From positions 767,676-831,675 of the forward strand of contig JAMPDP010000001.1 in the NCBI GenBank assembly GCA_023665605.1: a DNA stretch of 64,000 nucleotides. The letters run 5' to 3'. How positions within the stretch are numbered: the first letter of the stretch is position 1; each line of letters opens with the position of its first letter. The notes under the pieces were generated by a model that saw nothing but the letters and a program-made list of their open reading frames with translations, was not told the origin of the DNA and ran no database searches. Source of the stretch: Candidatus Amulumruptor caecigallinarius (lineage in GTDB: Bacteria > Bacteroidota > Bacteroidia > Bacteroidales > Muribaculaceae). This document shows positions 32,397 to 40,512 of this stretch, one piece after another. Made by a program: the position numbers and the translations under genes.

Positions 32397-32840
32397 TTAT
32401 ACATTCTCGGGGCGGGGGCCCTTCACTGTGATACCCATGGAGCGGGCAGTGCCGGCCACCATGCGCATCGCTGACTCCACCGTGAAGCAGTTGAGGTCAG
32501 GCATCTTGTCTTCGGCGATAGCCTTCACCTGGTCCCAGGTGATTTCTGCCACCTTGTTGCGGTTAGGCTGGGCAGAACCGCTCTTGATCTTCGCCGTCTC
32601 CTTGAGCTGCACGGCCACCGGGGGAGTCTTGACGATGAAATCAAAGCTCTTGTCGGTGTAGTAGGTGATCACTACAGGGAGCACCTTGCCGGCCTTGTCC
32701 TGGGTACGGGCGTTGAACTGCTTGCAGAACTCCATGATGTTGATGCCCTTGGAGCCCAGCGCGGGGCCTACTGGGGGCGAGGGGTTCGCAGCACCGCCTT
32801 TGATCTGCAGTTTGATCTGTCCAGCAATTTCTTTAGCCAT
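32397..32840 (-). CDS. rplK: 50S ribosomal protein L11
   Basis: 147 residues. [20 protein letters not shown] and [16 protein letters not shown] in the N-terminal domain and [12 protein letters not shown] near the C-terminus are the L11 signatures. L11 forms the GTPase-associated centre with 23S rRNA. It is the first ribosomal gene after nusG, preceded by a 297-base leader. Confidence 0.99.
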   Translation of the reverse strand: MAKEIAGQIKLQIKGGAANPSPPVGPALGSKGINIMEFCKQFNARTQDKAGKVLPVVITYYTDKSFDFIVKTPPVAVQLKETAKIKSGSAQPNRNKVAEITWDQVKAIAEDKMPDLNCFTVESAMRMVAGTARSMGITVKGPRPENV

Positions 32841-33137
32841 GTTGTTGTAACTGTTGAAAGAAAAAAAATTGTGGGTTGGGGTTTGTTATTACGGGTGCCG
32901 GGCCGTTGCCGGCTGCACCCGCCGTTATAGGTCGCCCTCCGCCGGTGAGTCACCGACCTCTTTGCGCCTCCGCGTAACCGGAGTGGGCTGTATCAGCCCG
33001 GGCATTGGAAGCCTCCCCGCATCGGGGCCGCAGCTAAGCTGCGGTGGAGTTGGTGGGGCGGGAGCCTGCCGCAGTGTCCCTTGCGGGCACCGGGTGGTCC
33101 CTACTGCGCTTTGGCGACCGGGTAGATAGCGCGTGGT
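32841..33137. other. nusG-rplK untranslated gap
   Basis: 297 bases with no credible gene. On the minus strand it contains several GC-rich dyads and an A/T-rich stretch just before the rplK ATG. L1 typically represses translation by binding the rplK leader, so this is where such a site is expected, but I could not pick it out by eye. Confidence 0.4.
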
Positions 33138-33725
33138 TTATTCGCGCTCTACTTGCGAGTAGTCAAGTTCGAGGGGTGTCTTGCGACCGAAGATGCGCAC
33201 CATCACTTTGAGTTTGCGCTTCTCGCGGTTCACCTCCTCGATCACACCTGTGAATCCTTGGAACGACGTGTCGTTGACCTTCACCGTCTCGCCCACTATG
33301 AAGTCATACAGGCCATTGTCATCAGCCTCCTGAAGCTCGTCGGCCATGCCGAGCATACGCTTCACCTCCGCCTCGCGGATAGGCTCGGGCTTGGCATCCT
33401 TGCCACGCCCGCGCAGGAAGTCAATCACATTGGTGGTGTCACGCAGCGTCACCAGCACCTCGCCGGTGAGCACGCACTCCACGAATACGTAGCCGCTGTA
33501 CAGCGTGCGCTCCTTGACAATCTTCTTGCCGTTGCGCACGGTCATCACCTTCTCGGTGGGTATCAGCACCTGAAACACGTGCTTGCCCAGGTCAGTGTTG
33601 CGGATAGCGCCGTCAAGCACCTCCTTGACCTTGGCCTCCTTGCCTGAGATGGCGCGGAGCACATACCATGCCTTCTGCGGAGCTTGCTTCTCTGCGGCCT
33701 CAGTGGCCTTCTTAGCTTCAGCCAT
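33138..33725 (-). CDS. nusG: Transcription termination/antitermination protein NusG
   Basis: 195 residues. An N-terminal extension (MAEAKKATEAAEKQAPQKA) precedes the NGN domain, starting AWYVLRAISGKEAKVKE, with a VLIPTEKV segment. The KOW domain near the C-terminus has GETVKVNDTSFQGFTGVIEE. NusG binds the RNA polymerase clamp and links it to Rho or the ribosome. It follows secE after 62 bases. Confidence 0.97.
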   Translation of the reverse strand: MAEAKKATEAAEKQAPQKAWYVLRAISGKEAKVKEVLDGAIRNTDLGKHVFQVLIPTEKVMTVRNGKKIVKERTLYSGYVFVECVLTGEVLVTLRDTTNVIDFLRGRGKDAKPEPIREAEVKRMLGMADELQEADDNGLYDFIVGETVKVNDTSFQGFTGVIEEVNREKRKLKVMVRIFGRKTPLELDYSQVERE

Positions 33726-33787
33726 CAGTGGATGTTAGTGAGCTTTGTGGTGGTTAATGCGAGTGATAACGTGTGGTCCGGGGAGTA

Positions 33788-33988
33788 TCAGTTGGCGAGG
33801 CCGTAGATGAAGTGCATAATCACATCAATCACCTCGTCCATGCACCAGATGATAAGGGCGAGGATCACTGACGCGATGAGCACGATGATGGCGCTCTTCA
33901 CAAGCTGACCCTTCGTAGGCCAAGAAGTCTTATAGCGAAGTTCGTTATAAGACTCCTCGATATCGTTGAGAATTTTAAGTGTAGCCAT
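33788..33988 (-). CDS. secE: Preprotein translocase subunit SecE
   Basis: 66 residues, the short single-helix type. An amphipathic N-terminal helix with the conserved ELRYKTSWPTKGQL segment is followed by one membrane helix (about residues 31-55). SecE clamps SecY in the inner membrane channel. Position between tRNA-Trp and nusG supports the call. Confidence 0.96.
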   Translation of the reverse strand: MATLKILNDIEESYNELRYKTSWPTKGQLVKSAIIVLIASVILALIIWCMDEVIDVIMHFIYGLAN

Positions 33989-34002
33989 GTTGGTGGTTTC
34001 GT

Positions 34003-34078
34003 TGGCACGGGAAGAGAGGCTCGAACTCCCGACACCTGGTTTTGGAGACCAGTGCTCTACCGACTGAGCTATTCCCGT
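34003..34078 (-). tRNA. tRNA-Trp (CCA anticodon)
   Basis: Seven-base acceptor arms ACGGGAA/TTCCCGT, the D arm, the anticodon loop CTCCAAA giving CCA, the T loop TTCGAGC and an encoded 3' CCA (34003-34005). It sits between tuf and secE, as in many bacteria. Confidence 0.95.
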
Positions 34079-34092
34079 GTGTCAAAGAGAAA

Positions 34093-34134
34093 CTCTCCGG
34101 CTCCTGTGCCTGTTCGGCCACCGGGGCCGGAGAG
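34093..34134 (-). terminator. Terminator downstream of tuf
   Basis: CTCTCCGGC (34093-34101) pairs with GCCGGAGAG (34126-34134). On the minus strand the stem is followed by TTTCTCTTTG. It lies between the tuf stop and tRNA-Trp. Confidence 0.55.
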
Positions 34135-34196
34135 TGTTCTTATCGTTGCGTCGCCTGCGCGGGCCGTGGCTCCGCGCCGTGGCTGACGGTATGGTA

Positions 34197-35381
34197 TTAC
34201 TCGAGGATCTCGGTGATCTGGCCGGAACCTACGGTGCGGCCGCCCTCACGGATGGCGAAGCGCAGACCCTTGTCGCAGGCTACGGGGTTGATCAGCTCGA
34301 CGTTGATCTCAACGTTGTCGCCGGGCATTACCATCTCAACGCCCTCGGGAAGGGTGATCTCACCGGTCACGTCAAGCGTGCGGATGTAGAACTGAGGACG
34401 GTAGTGGTTGTGGAACGGGGTGTGACGGCCGCCCTCCTCCTTCTTCAGGATGTAGACGGAAGCCTTGAACTTGCTGTGAGGCTTAACAACGCCCGGGTGG
34501 CAGATTACCATACCGCGCTTGATGTCCTTCTTGTCAATACCGCGGAGAAGCAGACCTACGTTATCGCCGGCCTCACCCTGATCGAGGAGCTTGCGGAACA
34601 TCTCGACGCCGGTAACCACAGACTTCATGTCTGCACCGAGGCCCATGATCTGAACCTCATCGCCTACCTTGACGATACCGGTCTCGATACGGCCGGTGGC
34701 TACGGTACCACGACCGGTGATTGAGAACACATCCTCAACAGGCATCAGGAAGGGCTTGTCCACGTCGCGCGGAGGCAGGGGAATCCAGTTGTCGACAGCG
34801 TCCATCAGCTCGAGTACCTTCTCCTCCCACTGGGGCTCGCCGTTGAGCGCGCCGAGAGCAGAACCGCGGATGATGGGGGTGTTGTCGCCGTCATAGTCAT
34901 AAGAGGAAAGAAGATCACGCATCTCCATCTCCACGAGCTCGAACATCTCCTCGTCGTCAACCATATCGCACTTGTTGAGGAACACTACGATACGGGGAAC
35001 GTTCACCTGGCGGGCGAGAAGGATGTGCTCACGGGTCTGGGGCATCGGGCCGTCAGTTGCGGCAACCACGATGATGGCACCGTCCATCTGAGCGGCACCG
35101 GTAACCATGTTCTTCACATAGTCAGCGTGGCCCGGGCAGTCAACGTGTGCGTAGTGACGGTTCTTGGTCTCATACTCCACGTGGGCGGTGTTGATGGTGA
35201 TACCGCGCTCCTTCTCCTCGGGGGCGTTGTCAATCTGATCGAATGACTTCACCTCTGACAGACCGGCCTTGGCCAGTACGGTGGTGATGGCGGCGGTGAG
35301 GGTGGTCTTGCCATGGTCAACGTGACCGATGGTGCCGATGTTAACGTGCGGCTTCGTTCTTTCGAATTTCTCTTTAGCCAT
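34197..35381 (-). CDS. tuf: Translation elongation factor Tu
   Basis: 394 residues. The G motifs are GHVDHGKTT (G1), the switch region with [21 protein letters not shown] (G3) and NKCDMVDD (G4), followed by domains 2 and 3 to the C-terminal [13 protein letters not shown]-Tu delivers aminoacyl-tRNA to the ribosome. It lies behind four tRNA genes and shares their promoter at 36004-36035. Confidence 0.99.
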   Translation of the reverse strand: MAKEKFERTKPHVNIGTIGHVDHGKTTLTAAITTVLAKAGLSEVKSFDQIDNAPEEKERGITINTAHVEYETKNRHYAHVDCPGHADYVKNMVTGAAQMDGAIIVVAATDGPMPQTREHILLARQVNVPRIVVFLNKCDMVDDEEMFELVEMEMRDLLSSYDYDGDNTPIIRGSALGALNGEPQWEEKVLELMDAVDNWIPLPPRDVDKPFLMPVEDVFSITGRGTVATGRIETGIVKVGDEVQIMGLGADMKSVVTGVEMFRKLLDQGEAGDNVGLLLRGIDKKDIKRGMVICHPGVVKPHSKFKASVYILKKEEGGRHTPFHNHYRPQFYIRTLDVTGEITLPEGVEMVMPGDNVEINVELINPVACDKGLRFAIREGGRTVGSGQITEILE

Positions 35382-35482
35382 AACTTAGTATGTTTCTTGA
35401 ATAGTATTAATCGGTTCAGCACAATGCCGCGACAGCATAGTGGTCGCTATCGGGCATCGTGGTTTTTCCATTGTTGTTACAC

Positions 35483-35557
<75 letters not shown>

Positions 35558-35599
35558 ATCTGTTTCGGCGAGGGCGCCCTCACCACTTTTTCATCGTTG

Positions 35600-35672
35600 A
35601 GCGGAAGACGGGGCTCAAACCCGCGGCCCTCAGCTTGGAAGGCTGATGCTCTATCAACTGAGCTACTTCCGC
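35600..35672 (-). tRNA. tRNA-Gly (TCC anticodon)
   Basis: Acceptor stem GCGGAAG/CTTCCGC, anticodon loop CTTCCAA giving TCC, T loop with TTTGAGC. CCA is not encoded (CAA follows the discriminator base). Confidence 0.94.
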
Positions 35673-35729
35673 AGACCGTTGATTAAGCCGTCAGGCCCCG
35701 GGCCCTTTCCGCTTAACCTTGAAGGTTAG

Positions 35730-35812
35730 TGGGCGAAGATGGATTCGAACCACCGAAGGTATAAACCAGCAGATTTACAGTCTGCCCCATTTGGCCACTC
35801 TGGTATTCGCCC
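35730..35812 (-). tRNA. tRNA-Tyr (GTA anticodon)
   Basis: A class II tRNA with a long variable arm. Acceptor stem GGGCGAA/TTCGCCC, anticodon loop CTGTAAA giving GTA, T loop TTCGAAT. CCA is not encoded. Confidence 0.94.
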
Positions 35813-35863
35813 TTATTGCAGTCACCTCGCCGAGGGGAGTCGGCGCGGCTTGCGCTTCATTAC

Positions 35864-35940
35864 TGGAGCCTCTTGTCGGATTCGAACCAACGACCCCGAG
35901 ATTACAAATCACGTGCTCTGGCCAACTGAGCTAAAGAGGC
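35864..35940 (-). tRNA. tRNA-Thr (TGT anticodon)
   Basis: Acceptor stem GCCTCTT/AAGAGGC, anticodon loop TTTGTAA giving TGT, T loop TTCGAAT, encoded 3' CCA. First tRNA of the tuf operon. Confidence 0.94.
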
Positions 35941-36003
35941 ATGTTTCAAAGTTCTCGCCCTCCCGCCGTTCCAACTTAGCCCTGTTGGAGTGGGAAAGCG
36001 GTG

Positions 36004-36035
36004 CAAAGGTAGAGCAAATTCCCCAATCATGCAAA
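36004..36035 (-). promoter_or_regulatory. Strong promoter of the tRNA-tuf operon
   Basis: On the minus strand, TTTG (36032-36035), 20 bases, then TACCTTTG (36004-36011), a full consensus match located 64 bases before the tRNA-Thr(TGT) 5' end. Confidence 0.8.
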
Positions 36036-36148
36036 TCCTTTAACAAATTTTTTGAAACTTCGCCCTGTCTTGACTGAAATGCAGTGCAACTTCAGTTAGA
36101 TCTGCAACGCCCTCGCAGTGTCTGTGTATGGCCACGCCATCGGAGAAG

Positions 36149-36300
36149 GTGTATCAAAAGTAATTGAGGGTGTTGAAAAACCTACTAATGAGCGTCCGCA
36201 GGACGCGGATTTACCGTAGCCCCGGAAGCCGAAGCGATAGCGCAGGCATCCGGGGTCATTGTCATCACGGCCAAGGCGTCTGGAGGACGCCGATTTACAT
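36149..36300. repeat. REP-like composite element, family A, copy 2
   Basis: Starts with GTGTATCAAAAG and GAGGGTGTTGAAAAACC, then GCGTCCGCAGGACGC, the core GTAGCCCCGGAAGCC...GGCATCCGGGG (36215-36255) and a variant second mini-hairpin GGCGTCTGGAGGACGCC (36275-36291) ending in GATTTACA. It faces an inverted partial copy at 36446-36512. Confidence 0.85.
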
Positions 36301-36302
36301 CT

Positions 36303-36431
36303 CCTTTTGGGAATTTTCACAATCTCGGAAATGGAATATTTTGGGGGAATGTCCGCTAGAATATGGACATGCTCTGGCATTCCACCGATGCGCCACACAT
36401 GTGCACCACGGCTTGTCAGGAAATCGCACAT
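36303..36431 (-). pseudogene. Remnant of an IS200/RAYT-like Y1 (HUH) transposase
   Basis: A ~42-codon minus-strand fragment reads HVWRIGGMPEHVHILADIP then PKYSISEIVKIPK. This matches the HUH region of IS200-type and REP-associated tyrosine transposases, where the paired histidines (HVH) bind the catalytic metal. Everything before the GGxPEHVH region and the catalytic tyrosine helix after it are missing. The frame runs directly into REP-like repeats on both sides (36149-36300 and 36446-36512), so it has been eroded or replaced from both ends. Confidence 0.7.
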
Positions 36432-36445
36432 AAATTTGTATGGTG

Positions 36446-36515
36446 TTGTAAATCGGCGTCCTGCGGACGCTCTTCAGCGGTTCTGTAATACCCTCCAAAA
36501 CTTTTGATACACTTC
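36446..36515. repeat. REP-like family A, inverted partial copy
   Basis: GTAAATCGGCGTCC-TGC-GGACGC at 36448-36470 is the inverse of the mini-hairpin plus GATTTAC tag. CTTTTGATACAC at 36501-36512 is the exact inverse of 36149-36160. Together the two copies bracket the transposase remnant as an inverted pair. Confidence 0.75.
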
Positions 36516-36540
36516 CGCAAACAATAACAGGCAGGTGCAG

Positions 36541-36671
36541 GAGGGTGTTGCAAAACCGGCAATTTCCGTCTATATGTAGGGATCCACCGTGGTGCATCCG
36601 CTGATTTACAAATTGTTGCGTCGGATGCACCACGGTGCATCCCTACAAGCCGATGGTTTTGCAACACCCTC
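36541..36671. repeat. REP-like inverted repeat, family C
   Basis: GAGGGTGTTGCAAAACC (36541-36557) is exactly inverted at 36655-36671. Inside, 36575-36600 and 36622-36647 are inverted 26-mers with one mismatch; each arm is TGTAG followed by the self-complementary GGATGCACC-GT-GGTGCATCC (the left arm has one change). A single copy occurs at 51251-51275. Confidence 0.8.
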
Positions 36672-36788
36672 GTAGCACCTGTTTCATGCCGGGCACAAAG
36701 GAAATCTGCAATGCCATCTTCACGATACGAACCCGGGGCTCTCATCCCGCCTTTATACAAATAAGCCGCTGAATATCAGCGGCTTATT

Positions 36789-36878
36789 TGGCGGAAAGAC
36801 AGGGATTCGAACCCTGGGTGCCCGCAAGGGCACAACGGTTTTCGAGACCGCCCCGATCGACCACTCCGGCATCTTTCC
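36789..36878 (-). tRNA. tRNA-Ser (CGA anticodon)
   Basis: A class II tRNA with variable arm TGCCCTTGCGGGCA. Acceptor stem GGAAAGA/TCTTTCC, anticodon loop CTCGAAA giving CGA, T loop TTCGAAT, encoded CCA. It stands alone behind its own promoter. Confidence 0.94.
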
Positions 36879-36902
36879 TTTATGGTGGTGGTTGGACGGC
36901 GG

Positions 36903-36934
36903 CAAAGTTAGGCATTTTTGACCGATGCCGCAAA
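36903..36934 (-). promoter_or_regulatory. Promoter of tRNA-Ser
   Basis: On the minus strand, TTTG (36931-36934), 20 bases, then TAACTTTG (36903-36910): a full consensus match, 25 bases before the tRNA. Confidence 0.8.
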
Positions 36935-36972
36935 TCTATTTTCTGCCAGAGTGCTCACGCTTAAATCAAGGG

Positions 36973-39075
36973 TCAGCGTGTGTAGCGGTGCCACATGATG
37001 CGCATGGAGTTGAGCACGGCAAGCAGGGCAACGCCCACATCGGCAAACACTGCGCCCCAGAGCGAGGCATAGCCGAGGGTGCCGAGGATGAGCACGATGG
37101 CTTTCACGCCGATGGCCCCGATAATGTTCTGCATCACAATGCTGTGGGTGGCACGCCCTATGGCGATGGCTGTGGCCACGCGCGCAGGATTGTCGGTCTG
37201 TATCACCACGTCGGCGCTCTCGATAGCGGCATCGGAGCCGAGGCCGCCCATGGCCACGCCCACGTCGCTCAGCGCAAGCACCGGCGCGTCATTGATGCCG
37301 TCGCCCACAAAGGCTACTCGTCGGGCGGGTTGCGCCTTCTCCTGTTCGATAAATGCCGCCTTATCGGCCGGGAGCAGTCCGCCGCGTGCCTCGTCCACGC
37401 CAAGTTCCCGCCCGAAGTGAGCGGCGATCTCCTCACGGTCGCCGGAAAGGATTACCACACGGTCCACTCCCGCACGGCGCAGTCCTCTGACAGCCTCCCC
37501 GGCCTCGGGCTTCAGCGTGTCGCTCAAGATAACGGCTCCGGCAAATGTCCCGTCGACGGCGCACGCTATGATGGTGCCCTCGCCGGAAGCAAGCTCCGCA
37601 GGGTAAACGATACCATCGCGGTCAAGCAGGCGCAGGCTCCCCACACTCACGTCGCTCCCCGCCACTCGGGCACGGGCTCCGTAGCCGGCCACCTCCTGCA
37701 TCCCCTCGGCGGGAAGTGCCGTCACGCCCTGACTGTCGGCATACGCCACGATGGCGCGCGCAAGCGGGTGTGATGAGCCGGCCTCCACAGCTGCCATCAG
37801 TGCGAGCAGCCGGGCATTGACCACGCTTCCGCTCACCACCTGTGTCACGGCGAAGCTCCCGGTGGTCAGCGTGCCTGTCTTGTCAAAGGCCACGGTGTTG
37901 ATGTGGGTGATGGCCTCCAGGTAGTTGCCCCCCTTGAAGAGGATACCGGCCTTCGAGGCGGCTCCGATACCGGCAAAGTATGCCAGCGGCACACTCACCA
38001 CCAACGCACACGGGCAGGAGATTACCAGAAACACCAGGGCTCGGTAAAGCCATGTGGAGAACTGATACTCAAAGCCGCCGAACAGCGAAACCACCCAGGG
38101 CACTACTACCACAAGCAGGGCGAGCAGTATCACCACGGGGGTATACACGCGTGCAAACCTGCGGATAAACAGCTCGGCATGAGCCTTCCGGCCGGAGGCG
38201 TTGGCCACCATGTCAAGAATACGCGCCAGAGCACTCTCGGAGCTTTCACGGGTGACGCGCAGCCTCACGGTGCGCTCCGTGGAAATCATTCCCGCCAGGG
38301 CCTCGCCGCCCGCTTCCACCGTGCGCGGCAAGCTCTCGCCGGTCAGCGCGGAGGTGTCAAAGAGCCCCACCCCTTCTGTAACCACGCCGTCAAGCGGCAC
38401 CCTCTCGCCGGGGCGAACCTCGATGATGTCGCCCGGATGCACCTCCTCGGGCGCAACATCGGCAGTGACGGTGCCGCGCGCCACGCGCGCCGTGACCGGA
38501 CGCACGTCAAGCAGCTTGGAGATGCTGCGCGTAGCCCGCCCCACAGCCATCCCCTGCAGGGTCTCGCCTACGGAGTAAAAGAGCATCACGCCCACAGCCT
38601 CCGGATATTCACCGATGCAGAACGCTCCGATGCAGGCTATCGCCATCAGCGTGAACTCATTGAACCAGTCGCGGTCTGCTATCCCCTCGGCGGCCTCGCG
38701 TAGCACCGGCCACCCCACGGGGATGAATGCTGCGACATACCAGGCAAGTCGCGCCCATGAAGATGTGGCAAACATCCCCACGCCGGCGCTCTCCATCACC
38801 AGCCCCGCCACAAGCATCAGCAGCGACAGACCAGGAGCCAGGAACGCACGCAGCCCCCCGGCCTCATCATGGTTGTGCTCATGGCTGTGGCCATGGTCAT
38901 GATGAGAAGCCACAGGGGCTACCGCGTGGTCATGGCAGCATGCGCAGCCATGGTGACGGTGTTCGTCGTGGTGATGTTCGCGGTGCTCGTGGTGCTCGCG
39001 GTGTGCGTCGCGCTCGTGTCGGTGTTCCGCGGCGTGCGCGGCACATCTTGCTTCGTTTGCTTCCATATGTTGCAT
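36973..39075 (-). CDS. Heavy-metal P1B-type ATPase (Zn/Cd/Co/Pb-type) with His-rich N-terminus
   Basis: 700 residues. The first ~70 are very rich in His, Glu and Asp with a GCACCHDH cluster (43-50), in place of a folded HMA domain. The membrane metal site is SCPCAL (CPC, about 354-356), the phosphorylated Asp lies in DKTGTLTTG (about 398), and SSHPLARAI and GDGINDAPVL complete the P1B set. It should export soft divalent metal ions, most likely zinc or cadmium, to the periplasm at ATP cost. It is the last gene of the metal group; an 18-bp motif shared with the permease promoter lies at 39123-39140. Confidence 0.93.
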   Translation of the reverse strand: MQHMEANEARCAAHAAEHRHERDAHREHHEHREHHHDEHRHHGCACCHDHAVAPVASHHDHGHSHEHNHDEAGGLRAFLAPGLSLLMLVAGLVMESAGVGMFATSSWARLAWYVAAFIPVGWPVLREAAEGIADRDWFNEFTLMAIACIGAFCIGEYPEAVGVMLFYSVGETLQGMAVGRATRSISKLLDVRPVTARVARGTVTADVAPEEVHPGDIIEVRPGERVPLDGVVTEGVGLFDTSALTGESLPRTVEAGGEALAGMISTERTVRLRVTRESSESALARILDMVANASGRKAHAELFIRRFARVYTPVVILLALLVVVVPWVVSLFGGFEYQFSTWLYRALVFLVISCPCALVVSVPLAYFAGIGAASKAGILFKGGNYLEAITHINTVAFDKTGTLTTGSFAVTQVVSGSVVNARLLALMAAVEAGSSHPLARAIVAYADSQGVTALPAEGMQEVAGYGARARVAGSDVSVGSLRLLDRDGIVYPAELASGEGTIIACAVDGTFAGAVILSDTLKPEAGEAVRGLRRAGVDRVVILSGDREEIAAHFGRELGVDEARGGLLPADKAAFIEQEKAQPARRVAFVGDGINDAPVLALSDVGVAMGGLGSDAAIESADVVIQTDNPARVATAIAIGRATHSIVMQNIIGAIGVKAIVLILGTLGYASLWGAVFADVGVALLAVLNSMRIMWHRYTR

Positions 39076-39103
39076 CTTTTGTGTTTGTTTCGTTTATATG
39101 CCA

Positions 39104-39111
39104 CAAAGGTA
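39104..39111 (-). promoter_or_regulatory. Promoter -7 element of the P1B ATPase gene
   Basis: TACCTTTG on the minus strand. A TTTG 17 bases further upstream lies inside the shared motif at 39123-39140. Spacing is identical to that ahead of the permease gene. Confidence 0.6.
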
Positions 39112-39122
39112 GCGGCAAAAAG

Positions 39123-39140
39123 ATGCAACAAAGTGTCAAA
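39123..39140 (-). promoter_or_regulatory. Shared 18-bp promoter motif (putative Fur-family operator), copy 1
   Basis: TTTGACACTTTGTTGCAT on the minus strand, identical to 40434-40451. It is an imperfect dyad around TTT (ATGCAAC / GTGTCAA), placed 12 bases upstream of the -7 element. Confidence 0.6.
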
Positions 39141-39162
39141 CTCGCGCCCGGAGGAGCCTGTC

Positions 39163-40389
39163 TCATGCCACGTCGAAGCCGGCAGCCTTCACGGCCTTTA
39201 CCAGCTCCTCGGCGTCATGCTCACCCTCCACGGTAGCTTTGCCGGTGGAGAGGTTGACATCCACATTGTTCACGCCCTTCACGGCGCTGATGCTCCGGGC
39301 CACGGTGGCCTGGCAGTGGGGGCAGTTCATCCCCTTGATGGTGTATTCGCGGGTCATAGCGTTGTTGGTTATAGTGTTGTGAGGTAAGAATCGGCGTATC
39401 AGTGATACAATGAGCAGCACCACCAGAATGGCTGAGCAGATGGTGGCGAAGATGCTCGTCTCGGCATGGCCGTGGCAGGCGGCTCCGTGCATTCCCGTCA
39501 GGCTGAACCATGACGCGGGCAGCAGATAGTCTATGGCAAGCCCGAAGGCCATCGCTCCGACCACGATGGAGCCCAGATAGATGGCTGCGGCCTTCCGCCC
39601 CATCTCACGCGAAATCAGCGTGAACGAGGCAAAGTTGGCTGCCGGGCCGGCCATCAGCAGCACAAGCGCGGTGCCCGGCGAAAGCCCTTTGAGCATCAGC
39701 GACATGGCAATGGGTATCGACCCGGTGGCGCATACATACATCGGCACCGCCACCACAAGCACCGCCAGCATGGCCAGCAACGGGTTGTCGCCGAGCACGG
39801 CGAAGAAGTCGGCGGGCACATACACCGTGATCAGGGCGGCGATAATCAGACCGGCCACAAGCCACAGCCCGATGCTCCCCACAAGGTCGATGTAGCCATA
39901 GCGCAACGCGGCCACAACACGCCCGCCAAAGGTGCGCGGACGTTCGTCGGCAGCCGCCTGTGCGTCACAAGCAGCCCCGGCCGGGGCTGCCTCCTCGCTG
40001 CGCCCTACGGCAACACCGCCCGCCACGGCAGTCACCAAGGCAGCCACAGGCCGCACTATGGCAAATGCCGGCCCGAGCAGTGACCAGGTGGCGGCGATGC
40101 TGTCCACGCCGGTCTGAGGCGTCGCAATCAGAAACGATGCCGACGAGGCTCTCGACGCGCCACCCCGGCGCAGAGCGACAGCAGCCGGGAGTACTCCGCA
40201 TGAGCACAGCGGCAGCGGCACTCCTAATGCCGCGCCCTTGAGCACGCTACGCAGGCCGCGGCCCGCAAGGTGCCGCGCCATGGTGTGCTGCGCCACAAAG
40301 GCGTGCATCAGACCGGCTATCAGAAAGCCCAACAGGATGTACGGCGACATCTCGTTGAGCATATAAAGCAGTGAGTCAATCAATGTCAT
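39163..40389 (-). CDS. SO_0444-type Cu/Zn efflux permease fused to an HMA domain
   Basis: 408 residues. The first ~330 form a permease with about eight to ten membrane helices and the conserved PLPLCSCGVLPAA motif (about residues 55-67), as in permeases named SO_0444 family Cu/Zn efflux transporters. A low-complexity Ala/Glu loop sits near residues 130-150. The C-terminus (about 341-408) is a complete HMA metal-binding domain with GMNCPHC, joined by a short linker. The fused domain probably delivers or senses the metal. The gene lies between the Fur-family gene and the ATPase, all on one strand. Confidence 0.88.
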   Translation of the reverse strand: MTLIDSLLYMLNEMSPYILLGFLIAGLMHAFVAQHTMARHLAGRGLRSVLKGAALGVPLPLCSCGVLPAAVALRRGGASRASSASFLIATPQTGVDSIAATWSLLGPAFAIVRPVAALVTAVAGGVAVGRSEEAAPAGAACDAQAAADERPRTFGGRVVAALRYGYIDLVGSIGLWLVAGLIIAALITVYVPADFFAVLGDNPLLAMLAVLVVAVPMYVCATGSIPIAMSLMLKGLSPGTALVLLMAGPAANFASFTLISREMGRKAAAIYLGSIVVGAMAFGLAIDYLLPASWFSLTGMHGAACHGHAETSIFATICSAILVVLLIVSLIRRFLPHNTITNNAMTREYTIKGMNCPHCQATVARSISAVKGVNNVDVNLSTGKATVEGEHDAEELVKAVKAAGFDVA

Positions 40390-40414
40390 AGGAGATTAGT
40401 CTTTTTCCAACCCG

Positions 40415-40422
40415 CAAAATTA
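40415..40422 (-). promoter_or_regulatory. Promoter -7 element of the permease gene
   Basis: TAATTTTG on the minus strand, 26 bases upstream of the ATG at 40389, with the shared motif 12 bases further upstream. Confidence 0.6.
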
Positions 40423-40433
40423 GCGGTCAAACA

Positions 40434-40451
40434 ATGCAACAAAGTGTCAAA
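40434..40451 (-). promoter_or_regulatory. Shared 18-bp promoter motif (putative Fur-family operator), copy 2
   Basis: Identical to 39123-39140 and at the same distance from its -7 element. The Fur-family gene upstream is the likely regulator. Confidence 0.6.
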
Positions 40452-40512
40452 ATGCAGCCCCGCCATGCGCCGGCGCACCCGCTGTCAGGCTACGGTGCCG
40501 GGCGGCCACGGC

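Noticed and set aside
36149..36671. CRISPR array
   Set aside because: Repeats are hairpins of several kinds in both orientations, without regular spacers or cas genes.
36789..36878. tRNA-Ser as an attachment site of an integrated element
   Set aside because: No integrase and no repeated tRNA 3' end were found nearby.
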